Source of the DNA: Methylococcaceae bacterium
GTDB taxonomy: Bacteria > Pseudomonadota > Gammaproteobacteria > Methylococcales > Methylomonadaceae
Assembly (NCBI GenBank): GCA_014191975.1
Contig: BJHG01000016.1
Location: 1-34,689, forward strand
DNA length: 34,689 nucleotides
Direction of reading: 5' to 3'
A program made the position numbers and the translations under genes. Under the pieces are notes generated by a model. It saw nothing but the letters and a program-made list of their open reading frames with translations. It ran no database searches and was not told where the DNA came from. Positions 26,513 to 34,541 of this stretch are shown here, in pieces; position 1 is the stretch's first letter, and each line of letters opens with the position of its first letter.

Positions 26513-27255
26513 TGTTGTTCAATTTCCGTTGTTATTTTATCTGCGCGACTTGCATAAGTGACAAAAGCCACGAGTATAAAAGTGAGAATTATCGACGACC
26601 CGATAGTGCCAAATCCAAGCCCGCCGTTTTCCAAAGGCTTTGTGAGAAAATCCCCAAACGTCGCACCGAATGGGCGGGTGAGAACAAACGCAACCCAAAA
26701 CAGCATCACTCTATTTAACTGCGTGACGAATGATGCTAGTGTAATCAGTGAAATTATTCCACCAATAAGTGTGGCACTTCCGAGAAATCCTAAACCAGAA
26801 TCATCCGCTAAAAAGTCGCCTAAAGCAGTACCTAATGTGTTGGAAAATAAAATCGCAATCCAATAAAATAGCTCGACTTTGACGGTTTTAATGTTGCTAA
26901 CAGAAAGCGTTTTTTCACTAAAATGCCAAATAGTTAGCACCATTAATAAGCAAGTAGTCAAAATCAATGAACCTGTTGCATAACCCAGCCCCAAGGTTCT
27001 ATCCATGTAATCAGACATCGTTGTTCCTGCCGTACTGGTTGTGAGAATCACTGACCAATAAATGACGGGATGAAAACGTTGTGAAAAAAGCTGTATCGCA
27101 AGCGAGCCTAAAAACAAGCCGAACAAAATCATTGAACTAACCGCGTAACCCACATTCATTGTCATTGACAATAAATCTCCTGCTGTTTCGCCTAACGTCG
27201 TTGCGCAAATTTTCATTATCCAAAAGAGAATGGTTACGCTTGCAACTTTATTCAT
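26509..27255 (-). CDS. DUF347 (COG4705) multi-repeat membrane protein
   Basis: A 248-residue integral membrane protein with about eight spans. Four repeats are visible, each with a T-x-G-x-x-x-x-D core in or near a helix followed by a G-(L)-G-(Y/F) turn: T-T-L-G-E-T-A-G-D-L, S-T-A-G-T-T-M-S-D-Y, N-T-L-G-T-A-L-G-D-F and P-F-G-A-T-F-G-D-F. This is the DUF347/COG4705 pattern, with no agreed function. Repeated polar Thr/Gly/Asp residues within the membrane suggest an ion or small-molecule pathway. It is 19 bases after the DUF2490 gene and overlaps the next gene by four bases. Confidence 0.82.
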   Translation of the reverse strand: MNKVASVTILFWIMKICATTLGETAGDLLSMTMNVGYAVSSMILFGLFLGSLAIQLFSQRFHPVIYWSVILTTSTAGTTMSDYMDRTLGLGYATGSLILTTCLLMVLTIWHFSEKTLSVSNIKTVKVELFYWIAILFSNTLGTALGDFLADDSGLGFLGSATLIGGIISLITLASFVTQLNRVMLFWVAFVLTRPFGATFGDFLTKPLENGGLGFGTIGSSIILTFILVAFVTYASRADKITTEIEQQ

Positions 27256-27274
27256 GTGATTTTCAATTCGTCGG

Positions 27275-27967
27275 TTAATAATTCAAATACAAATTTACAG
27301 ACAAAATATCACTCATTCGATCAGCGGAGTTTGGCTTCCGAATGTATTGATTCATGTAGCCAATTTCAGTTTTGATGTTTTTGTCAAAATTGTAACCAAT
27401 TCCTGCAAAAGCCCGATTTTGGTCAAAACCCTCGTCTGCACCGTAATTGGTTTTGTTGATGTTGGCGAAATACTCGTCAGAAAGCACAAAACTAAAATCG
27501 TAAGCCATCGGCACAGATGCTTTAAACATTTGTCGGAATCGCCAACCGACATCACTACCTGTTTCCATAAATCGCTCTTCTAAACGGCTACGACTGGTGA
27601 GTGTAATGTCCGCAAATTTATCGTTCCATAAAACTTGTTGCCAAATGCGATGCTCGTCAAACGGCTTTTTTGCAAAAGGCTCTTCGGTCGGAATAAACGC
27701 ATAGCCGAGCCAAACGCTGACTTTATCCATCACGGTATAACCCAATCCTGCGCGAACCATGCCTTGCGAAAATTGTGAGGAATTGTTGCCGAAACGTCCT
27801 TGACCTTCGAGCCAGTATTTCGCATTTTTCAAATCGGGATTGATAATTCCTAAACTGCCTGTTGCCGTGAGATTGCCCCACGTTTGAAAATCTTCTGCTA
27901 ACGGTTTTGCATTTCCAATTGTTACAAAACCTAAAAATAACGCTGAACCAATTAACAATCTTTTCAT
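27275..27967 (-). CDS. DUF2490 family outer-membrane-like protein
   Basis: A 230-residue exported protein. The ATG at 27967 gives a clean signal peptide (M-K-R-L-L-I-G-S-A-L-F-L-G-F-V-T-I-G-N-A); an upstream in-frame start would read through the preceding gene. The mature part follows the DUF2490 pattern with alternating aromatic beta strands, E-H-R-I-W-Q-Q, S-R-L-E-E-R-F and W-R-F-R-Q-M-F-K, and a C-terminal aromatic-ending strand, which suggests a small outer-membrane barrel. Its start overlaps the stop of the hydrogenase-like remnant by ATGA, so it was once coupled to that gene. Confidence 0.8.
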   Translation of the reverse strand: MKRLLIGSALFLGFVTIGNAKPLAEDFQTWGNLTATGSLGIINPDLKNAKYWLEGQGRFGNNSSQFSQGMVRAGLGYTVMDKVSVWLGYAFIPTEEPFAKKPFDEHRIWQQVLWNDKFADITLTSRSRLEERFMETGSDVGWRFRQMFKASVPMAYDFSFVLSDEYFANINKTNYGADEGFDQNRAFAGIGYNFDKNIKTEIGYMNQYIRKPNSADRMSDILSVNLYLNY

Positions 27968-28360
27968 TTTTCTTTTTCGATTAAGGCTAATAATGCTTTG
28001 AGTAAAACCAAAGGCGTTGGTGGACAACCTGCAATTGTCATATCCACAGGAATCACGTTTCTCACTGCTACACAACATACATAAGACGTGCCAAACTCAC
28101 CACCACAACTTGCACAATCACCCACAGCGATTACCCATTTTGGATTCGGGGTGGCATCGTAAGTTCGCAATAATGTGGTTTGCATGTGGCGCGACACCAC
28201 GCCCGTCACCAATAAAACATCCGCGTGGCGTGGCGACGCAACAAAATGAATTCTGAATCTTTCAATATTGTAAAATAGATTATTCAGCGCATTGATTTCT
28301 AATTCATAACTACGAACCACTGTGAATGTTGCGAATAGCTAAACTGCCCGTGAATTCTGG
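27964..28360 (-). pseudogene. Broken NuoB/HycG-like hydrogenase (Fe-S) subunit
   Basis: A readable part of 118 codons (27964-28320) matches the small-subunit/NuoB family of group 4 hydrogenases and complex I: N-A-L-N-N, A-S-P-R-H-A-D-V-L-L-V-T-G, then G-D-C-A-S-C-G-G and A-G-C-P-P-T-P, which hold two iron-sulfur ligands. The family's N-terminal C-x-x-C motif is gone. Upstream, in another frame, 28360-28322 encodes T-G-S-L-A-I-R-N-I-H-S-G-S, exactly the segment that precedes C-x-x-C in relatives, followed at once by TAG. A net loss of about five bases at the Cys motif explains both. A TGA further upstream cuts the frame again. No other hydrogenase subunits are present. Confidence 0.75.
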
Positions 28361-28490
28361 TCAATACCGACACGGCATAAAATAAAAACCACAGCGTTTG
28401 CTAGAATTCTTTATGTGTTAGTATTGCGATTAGCGTGCCAAGCGATAGATGCACATAACAAATTGAATTGTAATGAAATTTATATTTTAA

Positions 28491-28512
28491 ACGCACCATA
28501 GTTATGGTGTGT
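28491..28512. promoter_or_regulatory. Inverted repeat upstream of the ABC exporter operon
   Basis: ACGCACCATA-GT-TATGGTGTGT is a 10-bp inverted repeat with one mismatch, about 85 bases before the exporter ATG. A second, shorter repeat (AACCA-ACG-TGGTT, 28516-28528) follows. Without a T-run they do not look like a terminator and could be an operator for the exporter. Confidence 0.4.
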
Positions 28513-28596
28513 AAAAACCAACGTGGTTGTTTTGCACCTAAGTCAAAAATCTACGACTAACATTTTTATCCTAATTACTGTAATGGGAAGATAATC

Positions 28597-29757
28597 ATGA
28601 ATTACATCGCGCTAAAAATGTTGATGGGAGATAAAGGTAAATACATTGGTATTGTGATGGGTTTAACGTTTGCATCCCTTATTATGACCCAGCAACCCGC
28701 AATTTTTATCGGGATACTGGCACGAACTTACAGCTTTATTTCTGATGTTGGCTTGCCTGATATTTGGGTTATGGATGAAAAAGTTCAGTTTGTTGATGAC
28801 ATTAAACCGTTACAGGATACGGAACTTTATCGTGTGCGTGGTGTGTCAGGAATTGAATGGGCGATGCCGATGTATAAAGGTATGTTGAAAGCACGAATGG
28901 GGGATGGGACATTTCAAACGTGCAACGTCATTGGTTTGGACGACACGACGCTAATTGGTGCGCCAGCTCTTTTACTCGAAGGCAAACTCGAAGATTTACG
29001 CCGTAGTGATGGCGTTATTGTCGATATTGATGGCGCGACTGAAAAGCTCGCTAAACCACCTTTGATTGCAGGTGGAAAAAAAATTCCGCTCAAAATAGGT
29101 GATAGTTTAGAGCTTAACGATCATCGTGCTTTTGTGGTCGGAATTGCCAAAGTAACCCGCACCTTTCAATCACAGCCCGTTATTTACACAACATATTCTC
29201 GCGCGAAAAGTTACGCACCGAAAGAGCGAAAATTGTTATCTTTTGTGCTTGTTAAAGCAAAAAAAGGTCAGGATTTACACGAATTAACGGAACGTATTCG
29301 TGCTAATACGGGTTTGACGGCTTATACACAACAAGAATTCAAGGATATGACTTATAACTATTTCATAAAAAATACAGGCATACCGATTAACTTTGGTATA
29401 TCCGTTTTACTGGGTTTCATCGTCGGTGCGGCAATTGCGGGACAAACTTTTTATAATTTTACGCTCGAGAATTTACGCCAATTTGGCGTATTAAAAGCAA
29501 TGGGAACCAGTAATTTTATGCTGCTGCGAATGATTTTATTACAAGCAATTTTGGTTGGAAGTATTGGTTATGGAATGGGGGTTGGATTGACTGCATTATT
29601 TGGATATTTGATGCGGCATTCGATTTTAGCATTCAAATTTCCGTGGCAATTACTTGTATTCAGTGGTGCAGGTGTGAGTTTGATCTGTATGTTTGCGGCG
29701 TTCATAAGTATTTTAAAAGTGATTCGTTTAGAACCAGCCATTGTGTTTAAAAGTTGA
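28597..29757 (+). CDS. ABC transporter permease (DevC/MacB-like FtsX type)
   Basis: A 386-residue exporter permease with the FtsX/MacB plan: an N-terminal membrane span (about 18-40), a periplasmic part of about 210 residues and three C-terminal spans (about 265-285, 315-340, 350-375). The L-R-Q-F-G-V-L-K-A-M-G motif before the last two helices is typical of FtsX permeases. The short N-terminal M-L-M-G-D-K-G-K-Y resembles DevC proteins. With the downstream ATPase, fusion protein and channel it should form a tripartite exporter from inner membrane to outside. The ATG has a GGGAAGA site. Substrate unknown. Confidence 0.88.
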   Translation: MNYIALKMLMGDKGKYIGIVMGLTFASLIMTQQPAIFIGILARTYSFISDVGLPDIWVMDEKVQFVDDIKPLQDTELYRVRGVSGIEWAMPMYKGMLKARMGDGTFQTCNVIGLDDTTLIGAPALLLEGKLEDLRRSDGVIVDIDGATEKLAKPPLIAGGKKIPLKIGDSLELNDHRAFVVGIAKVTRTFQSQPVIYTTYSRAKSYAPKERKLLSFVLVKAKKGQDLHELTERIRANTGLTAYTQQEFKDMTYNYFIKNTGIPINFGISVLLGFIVGAAIAGQTFYNFTLENLRQFGVLKAMGTSNFMLLRMILLQAILVGSIGYGMGVGLTALFGYLMRHSILAFKFPWQLLVFSGAGVSLICMFAAFISILKVIRLEPAIVFKS

Positions 29758-29759
29758 AT

Positions 29760-30440
29760 ATGAATATCGCAGTTCGTTGTGAAAACGTAACTAAAATTTA
29801 CGATACTGGCGATCAAAAAGTCACTGCGTTAAACCGTGTAAATTTGAATATCCTGTTAGGTGAGCTGATGATGTTAGTGGGTCCTTCAGGCTGTGGAAAA
29901 ACGACGCTAATTTCAGTTATCGCGGGAATTCTCGACCAAAATGAAGGCGCGTGTGAATTATTCGGCGAAAACCTATTAACCATGAAGAGCAAAGATAAAT
30001 TACGTTTTCGTGCAACTCAAATTGGTTTTGTATTTCAAGCGTTTAATTTATTACCTTCGTTAAATGCCGCTGAAAATGTATCCGTGCCACTGATTATTAA
30101 CGGTGAAAATCGTCATGTGGCAAAGCGTAAAGCCATCGAGGTTTTAGAACGTGTCGGTTTAGGCGACCGTTGGAAATCCTTGCCAGCACAACTTTCCGGT
30201 GGACAACAACAGCGTGTTGCGATTGCCAGAGCTTTAATTCACAATCCACGTTTAATTGTTTGCGATGAACCAACAAGCGCGTTAGATCATGCTAGCGGTC
30301 ATAATGTCATGAATTTACTGAAAGAAGTTGCAGTACATAAAGATCGAGCATTAATTATTGTATCGCACGATGCCCGCATTTTTAATTTTGCTGACCGCAT
30401 TGCTGAAATGGATGATGGACATATTGTTAAAATTTCTTAG
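29760..30440 (+). CDS. ABC transporter ATP-binding protein (DevA/LolD/MacB type)
   Basis: A 226-residue ATPase that drives the adjacent permease. It shows Walker [10 protein letters not shown] near residue 40, the signature [14 protein letters not shown], Walker [13 protein letters not shown] and switch V-S-H-D-A-R-I. I take the ATG at 29760, two bases after the permease stop; a TTG at 29754 would overlap that stop. The family members nearest in style (DevA, LolD, MacB ATPase) partner FtsX-type permeases, as here. Confidence 0.92.
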   Translation: MNIAVRCENVTKIYDTGDQKVTALNRVNLNILLGELMMLVGPSGCGKTTLISVIAGILDQNEGACELFGENLLTMKSKDKLRFRATQIGFVFQAFNLLPSLNAAENVSVPLIINGENRHVAKRKAIEVLERVGLGDRWKSLPAQLSGGQQQRVAIARALIHNPRLIVCDEPTSALDHASGHNVMNLLKEVAVHKDRALIIVSHDARIFNFADRIAEMDDGHIVKIS

Positions 30441-30457
30441 CCGTTGAGACTCAAAAC

Positions 30458-31399
30458 ATGAAATATACCCTTCCATTATTCGCCGCTGCTGGATTTTTAT
30501 TTGCCTCTTACTCGGTAATCAGCAGTAATAAACCTGTTCCCATTGCGCCTGCATTAGTTGAACCATCATCAGCACCTTATTTAAATTTCATTGCAGGTGC
30601 GGGAATTATCGAACCGAAAAATGAAAGCATCGCCATTGGCTCACCATTTGCTCGATTAGTTAGCAAGGTTACAGTGAAAGTCGGTGATGAGGTCAGCGCA
30701 GGAAAACCACTTTTTTATTTAGATGACCGTGAAAATCAAGCTGAATTAGTGATACGAAAAGCCGATTTAGCAAAAGCCAAAGCAGATGTTTTAGTCGCCA
30801 AAGCCAATGTTGCCGACTCACAATCATTATTTGATTTAGTAAATTCTGTTTCAGATTCACGTGCAATTAGTGGTGAAGAAGTCTTAAAGCGTCTAAATGC
30901 ACTCGTAATTGCCAAAGCAAAATTAGAAAGCGCATCCGCTTTTGTTGAGCAAGCGAAATCGGCAATTTTACAAACTGAAATCACTTTAGATCGTTTAATT
31001 GTTCGTGCGCCGATTGATGCAGATGTTTTGCAAATTAATGTTCGAGCAGGTGAATTTGCCAGTGCGGGTGCATTATCAACCCCACTTTTAATTCTCGGTG
31101 ATTTAAAAACATTGCATGTTCGTGTTGATATTGATGAAAACGATGCGTGGCGATTCAATAAAAATTCAAAAGCCGTTGCGTATTTACGAGGTAATCGACA
31201 ATTCAAAGTGAATTTACAACTCGCTTACGTCGAACCGTTTGTTGTCCCGAAAAAATCATTGACTGGCGACAGCACCGAACGTGTTGATACGCGTGTTTTA
31301 CAAGCCTTGTATCAATTTAATCCTAAAGATCTATCGGCTTACGTCGGTCAGCAAATGGACATTTTTATTGAAGTCAATGATGCGAGTTTAGGTTTATGA
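30458..31399 (+). CDS. Periplasmic adaptor (membrane fusion) protein, HlyD/DevB type
   Basis: A 313-residue adaptor linking the inner-membrane ABC transporter to the outer-membrane channel. An N-terminal signal/anchor (about 1-20) leads to the lipoyl-like half V-G-D-E-V-S-A-G-K-P-L-F-Y-L-D, then a helical hairpin of Ala/Lys-rich coiled coil (about 98-175), then the second lipoyl half R-A-P-I-D-A-D-V-L-Q-I-N-V-R-A-G-E and a beta-barrel part. It overlaps the outer-membrane gene by ATGA, indicating coordinated synthesis of the complex. Confidence 0.9.
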   Translation: MKYTLPLFAAAGFLFASYSVISSNKPVPIAPALVEPSSAPYLNFIAGAGIIEPKNESIAIGSPFARLVSKVTVKVGDEVSAGKPLFYLDDRENQAELVIRKADLAKAKADVLVAKANVADSQSLFDLVNSVSDSRAISGEEVLKRLNALVIAKAKLESASAFVEQAKSAILQTEITLDRLIVRAPIDADVLQINVRAGEFASAGALSTPLLILGDLKTLHVRVDIDENDAWRFNKNSKAVAYLRGNRQFKVNLQLAYVEPFVVPKKSLTGDSTERVDTRVLQALYQFNPKDLSAYVGQQMDIFIEVNDASLGL

Positions 31400-32766
31400 A
31401 GTGGTTAATTTTCACCATGCCACTGCTTTTAAGTGCTTGTGTAGTCGGGCGAGATTACACGTCGCCTGAAATGCCAATTCCGCAAAAATGGAGTGAAAAT
31501 GTAGCAACACAAAAAACGTCTCAAGAATGGTGGAAATCCTTTAATGACGAGGCATTGAATAGTTTAATGAATGAAGCAATTGGCGCGAATTTGAATTTAA
31601 AACAAGCTTTATCACGTGTGAAAGAAGCTCGAATTTTACGTCGCGAAACGATTGCGACAGGGTTGCCCAGTTTGAGCAGTAAAAATGTTGCCAGTCGTCG
31701 GTTTAATAATTCGGCTATAGGTGGCGGAAGTCCTGTCGCGAATCAACCGATTAACATTTTTCAATTGGGTTTTGATGCGGCGTGGGAAATTGATTTTTTT
31801 GGCGGCATTCAACGTGCGATTGAAGCTGCCAATGCATCAATTGACGCAGAAATTGAAAATAGTCACGATGTTTTGTTGACATTACAAGGTGAAGTGGCAA
31901 AAGAATATATTTTATTACGTGCGAATCAACAACTCGCCGCAACACATCAAACCTTACTTTTGGCGCAAGCTGAAACGGTGAAACTCACTCAAGTTCGTCA
32001 ACAAAGTGGCTTGATGAATGCATTGGAGGTCACACAAGTACAGGCGCAATTTGATAATACAGCCGCAAATTTACCGCATTATGAAACTGAAATAAAACAC
32101 GCGATTCATGCGCTAAGTGTTTTACTTGGACGCCCACCGAATGCGTTGGCTAAACGTTTTTCTGATTCTAAACCAATTCCAAATTCGACATTGTTATTCA
32201 CAAATTTACCATCTGAATTATTACAACGTCGTCCCGATATTCGTAAAGCCGAGCGGCAAATGGCAATTGCGAATGCTTATGTTGGTATTGCGACGGCTGA
32301 ACTATATCCGAAAGTGAATTTAGCAGCATTTATTGGTTTGCAAAATTTGAAAATAACCGACTTTACGCCGATGGGGAAATCGTGGTCCAGTGCATCAACC
32401 ATTACGATGCCACTGTTTAATTGGGGGAAGTTACAGGCGAATATCGAAGCCAAAGATGCACAATTTGAACAAGCCTTTTTGGCATATCAATCGATTGTCT
32501 TGACCGCATTTCAAGAAGTTGAAAATGCGCTCGTGTCGTATCGAAATGAATCAGAGCGTTATGACGCTTTATCGCAAGTAATTCGATCAAATCAAATTAT
32601 ATTAGATTTGACCATAGAACGTTACAACAAAGGCTTGACAGGGTTTTTGGATGTTTTACAAGCACAACAAGCCATGTATCAAACCAAAATTTTGCAAATC
32701 GAAAGTTTAGCAATCATTGCACAACAAAATGTAGCGTTACATAAGGCGTTCGGCGTAGAACAATAA
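31396..32766 (+). CDS. Outer-membrane efflux lipoprotein (NodT/TolC family)
   Basis: A 456-residue outer-membrane channel component. A lipoprotein signal is seen at the N-terminus (L-L-L-S-A-C, Cys15 lipidated). Two repeated TolC-type halves follow, with F-Q-L-G-F-D-A-A-W-E-I-D-F-F-G-G in the first and the family motif R-R-P-D-I-R-K-A-E-R-Q in the middle, then G-F-L-D-V-L-Q-A-Q-Q near the end. It completes the exporter formed with the three preceding genes. Its stop is eight bases from the convergent histidine-kinase stop, leaving almost no room for a separate terminator. Confidence 0.93.
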   Translation: MKWLIFTMPLLLSACVVGRDYTSPEMPIPQKWSENVATQKTSQEWWKSFNDEALNSLMNEAIGANLNLKQALSRVKEARILRRETIATGLPSLSSKNVASRRFNNSAIGGGSPVANQPINIFQLGFDAAWEIDFFGGIQRAIEAANASIDAEIENSHDVLLTLQGEVAKEYILLRANQQLAATHQTLLLAQAETVKLTQVRQQSGLMNALEVTQVQAQFDNTAANLPHYETEIKHAIHALSVLLGRPPNALAKRFSDSKPIPNSTLLFTNLPSELLQRRPDIRKAERQMAIANAYVGIATAELYPKVNLAAFIGLQNLKITDFTPMGKSWSSASTITMPLFNWGKLQANIEAKDAQFEQAFLAYQSIVLTAFQEVENALVSYRNESERYDALSQVIRSNQIILDLTIERYNKGLTGFLDVLQAQQAMYQTKILQIESLAIIAQQNVALHKAFGVEQ

Positions 32767-32774
32767 ACGCATTA

Positions 32775-33887
32775 TTAAATTACAGTAAGAATAGGAAATA
32801 GTAGTTTAAATGACGTGCCTTGAGTAGATCCTGACAAATTTGATTCAACTAAAATATGTCCATTTGCTGAATGCACCAAACCCATTATCGTTGATAAACC
32901 CAAACCTGTGCCTTCACCTTGCGGCTTAGTAGTGAAAAAGGGATCGAAAATTCGACGAATTATTTTTGGCTTTATTCCAGAACCATTATGCGTCACCGCT
33001 AATTTAATAAATTCACCACTCATCATTTCCCCGCACGCCATACAGTGAATATTTGACAAAACCACTTTTTTTAATGAAATAGTAATATTGTTGCCCACTT
33101 CTTTCATGGCGTCTCGCGCATTAACCGCTAAATTTGTAATAATTTGATGCAAGCTGCTCGTATCAATTTGAATGGCGCAATTGTCTTGCTCTGGATCACT
33201 CACGCAGTCGCAGTCATTCACAAAATTCAGCTGTATTTTGCTGGTCAACATAGGCTTTAACATCTCAAGCACATCGTGAATTTTTGCATTCATTGGTCTT
33301 TCGTCAATCTCGATTTTACTTTCTTCATTTTGACGCGCATACGTCATCATTTTACCAATCAATGCTACCGCGCGTTGACCTGCATTCGCAATTTGTTTGG
33401 TGTTATTATCTAATTCAGACTTTAACGCATCGTCTTTCATATCATCACGAATGTCATTATTCATTTCGTTGTAGCCCAACATACACGCCAAAATGTTATT
33501 GAAATCGTGAGAAATACCGGCTGTCAATCGCCCCATGCTTTCTACTTTTTGAAGGTGATTGAGTTGCTGATTCAACTTTTCATTATTCTGATTTGCTATC
33601 AGAAGTTTAGTAACTAATTTTTCTTTTTGCGCGCCTTCTGAAATAAGGACTTCATTTTCCGTCTTAAATGATTCATTCAGAGTCGCAATCCTTTGTACCT
33701 TTTCTAATTCTATCGCACGTTTTTCTTTTTCGATGTTTTGAAACGCCAATTCTATATTCGCAATTTCTAATTCGTCAGCGCGTTTTTGTTTTTCGCTATT
33801 TTGGAATTCTAGTTCAGTAACTAATTTTGCTTTATGCACGCCTTCTGAAATAAGGTCTTCATTTACCGTCTTAAACTCTTCATTCAC
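32775..33887 (-). CDS. Histidine kinase with coiled-coil repeats; start uncertain, altered G1 box
   Basis: The frame shown begins at a GTG and gives 370 residues, but the same frame is open to 34055, so the true start is uncertain. Residues 1-115 form long coiled-coil repeats. Then come the phospho-His motif G-I-S-H-D-F-N-N-I-L (His127) and an HATPase domain with N-box N-L-A-V-N-A-R-D-A and G-E-G-T-G-L-G-L-S. The G1 box reads T-H-N-G-S-G, where kinases normally have D-x-G-x-G: residue 300 is His (CAT, 32988-32990) instead of Asp. No transmembrane span is visible, so it would be cytosolic. It follows the XRE gene and converges on the exporter genes. Confidence 0.75.
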   Translation of the reverse strand: MNEEFKTVNEDLISEGVHKAKLVTELEFQNSEKQKRADELEIANIELAFQNIEKEKRAIELEKVQRIATLNESFKTENEVLISEGAQKEKLVTKLLIANQNNEKLNQQLNHLQKVESMGRLTAGISHDFNNILACMLGYNEMNNDIRDDMKDDALKSELDNNTKQIANAGQRAVALIGKMMTYARQNEESKIEIDERPMNAKIHDVLEMLKPMLTSKIQLNFVNDCDCVSDPEQDNCAIQIDTSSLHQIITNLAVNARDAMKEVGNNITISLKKVVLSNIHCMACGEMMSGEFIKLAVTHNGSGIKPKIIRRIFDPFFTTKPQGEGTGLGLSTIMGLVHSANGHILVESNLSGSTQGTSFKLLFPILTVI

Positions 33888-33960
33888 AATCGCAATTTTC
33901 TCGTATGCAAGTTCGAGTTCATCCGCGCGTTTTCTTTTTTCGGAATTTTGAAATGCCAGT
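33600..33960 (-). repeat. Tandem repeat, about 207-bp period, in the kinase coiled coil
   Basis: The segment starting CCTTCTGAAATAAGG recurs at 33634 and 33841, a spacing of 207 bases (69 codons). Translated, both copies read F-K-T-x-N-E-x-L-I-S-E-G-x-x-K-x-K-L-V-T. Shorter coiled-coil units A-x-E-L-x-x-A-N-x-E-L-A-F-Q-N recur between them. The repeat is in frame and so changes coil length only. Confidence 0.8.
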
Positions 33961-34009
33961 TCTGTGTTTGCAATTATAAGTTCACTCGCGCGTTTTGCTT
34001 GTTCGAGAT

Positions 34010-34510
34010 TTATTCTGTAGCTCGGGACGAAGCTTGCAGTTGTAGTGCAGTAATTTCACTGTAAGCAGCCACTAATTCACTAGAAATTTCCTGTTTTTTT
34101 TTGTAATGTAAATTAAGATCTTCAAGGTTTTTATTCGTTATGGCATTTATTTTTTCTTCCCAGATACTACGCAACATATTGACAATCATTTTTTCAGGTT
34201 TAGAAAGTGATTCTTGTTGATCACTATTTTCAGAGGTGCTGTGGGGCAATATATCAGACAATTCGGGCATGATTTCAGTAGGATGAACTTGCAATACTTT
34301 CGATAAACCTAAAACAGCATCGGTATTTAATGGTATGCGACCCAGCAAATAAGCATTAAATGCGGATTGTGTATTCCATTCACATAAGTCTGCGACTTTT
34401 TCTTGCGTTAACCCTAATATTTTCTTTTTTGAATTCCAGATCAGCTTTAATTGTTCTGTATTCATTAATTGAATGGGTGTTAATGTTCCTTTTAGCTTCA
34501 TTAGCTTCAT
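34010..34510 (-). CDS. XRE-family helix-turn-helix regulator
   Basis: A protein of about 166 residues. The N-terminal third holds an XRE-type helix-turn-helix: L-T-Q-E-K-V-A-D-L-C-E-W, then Q-S-A-F-N-A-Y-L-L-G-R-I-P-L-N-T-D-A-V-L-G-L-S-K-V-L-Q-V-H-P, the pattern of phage-CI-like DNA-binding domains. No S24 peptidase domain follows; the C-terminal part is a polar, helical stretch. I chose the ATG at 34510, which has a GGTGA ribosome-like site; a GTG at 34519 and an ATG at 34465 are alternatives. The starts lie in a 9-bp tandem repeat. The histidine kinase begins in another frame right at its stop. Confidence 0.72.
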   Translation of the reverse strand: MKLMKLKGTLTPIQLMNTEQLKLIWNSKKKILGLTQEKVADLCEWNTQSAFNAYLLGRIPLNTDAVLGLSKVLQVHPTEIMPELSDILPHSTSENSDQQESLSKPEKMIVNMLRSIWEEKINAITNKNLEDLNLHYKKKQEISSELVAAYSEITALQLQASSRATE

Positions 34511-34518
34511 TAGCTTCA
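34492..34518. repeat. Three perfect 9-bp tandem repeats at the XRE start
   Basis: The unit TTAGCTTCA is repeated three times without error (34492-34500, 34501-34509, 34510-34518). On the coding strand it gives M-K-L repeats and supplies in-frame ATG codons in successive copies. Copy-number change by slippage would add or remove three codons without shifting the frame. Confidence 0.9.
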
Positions 34519-34541
34519 CCGTTTAAATTCCTAACTGATGT

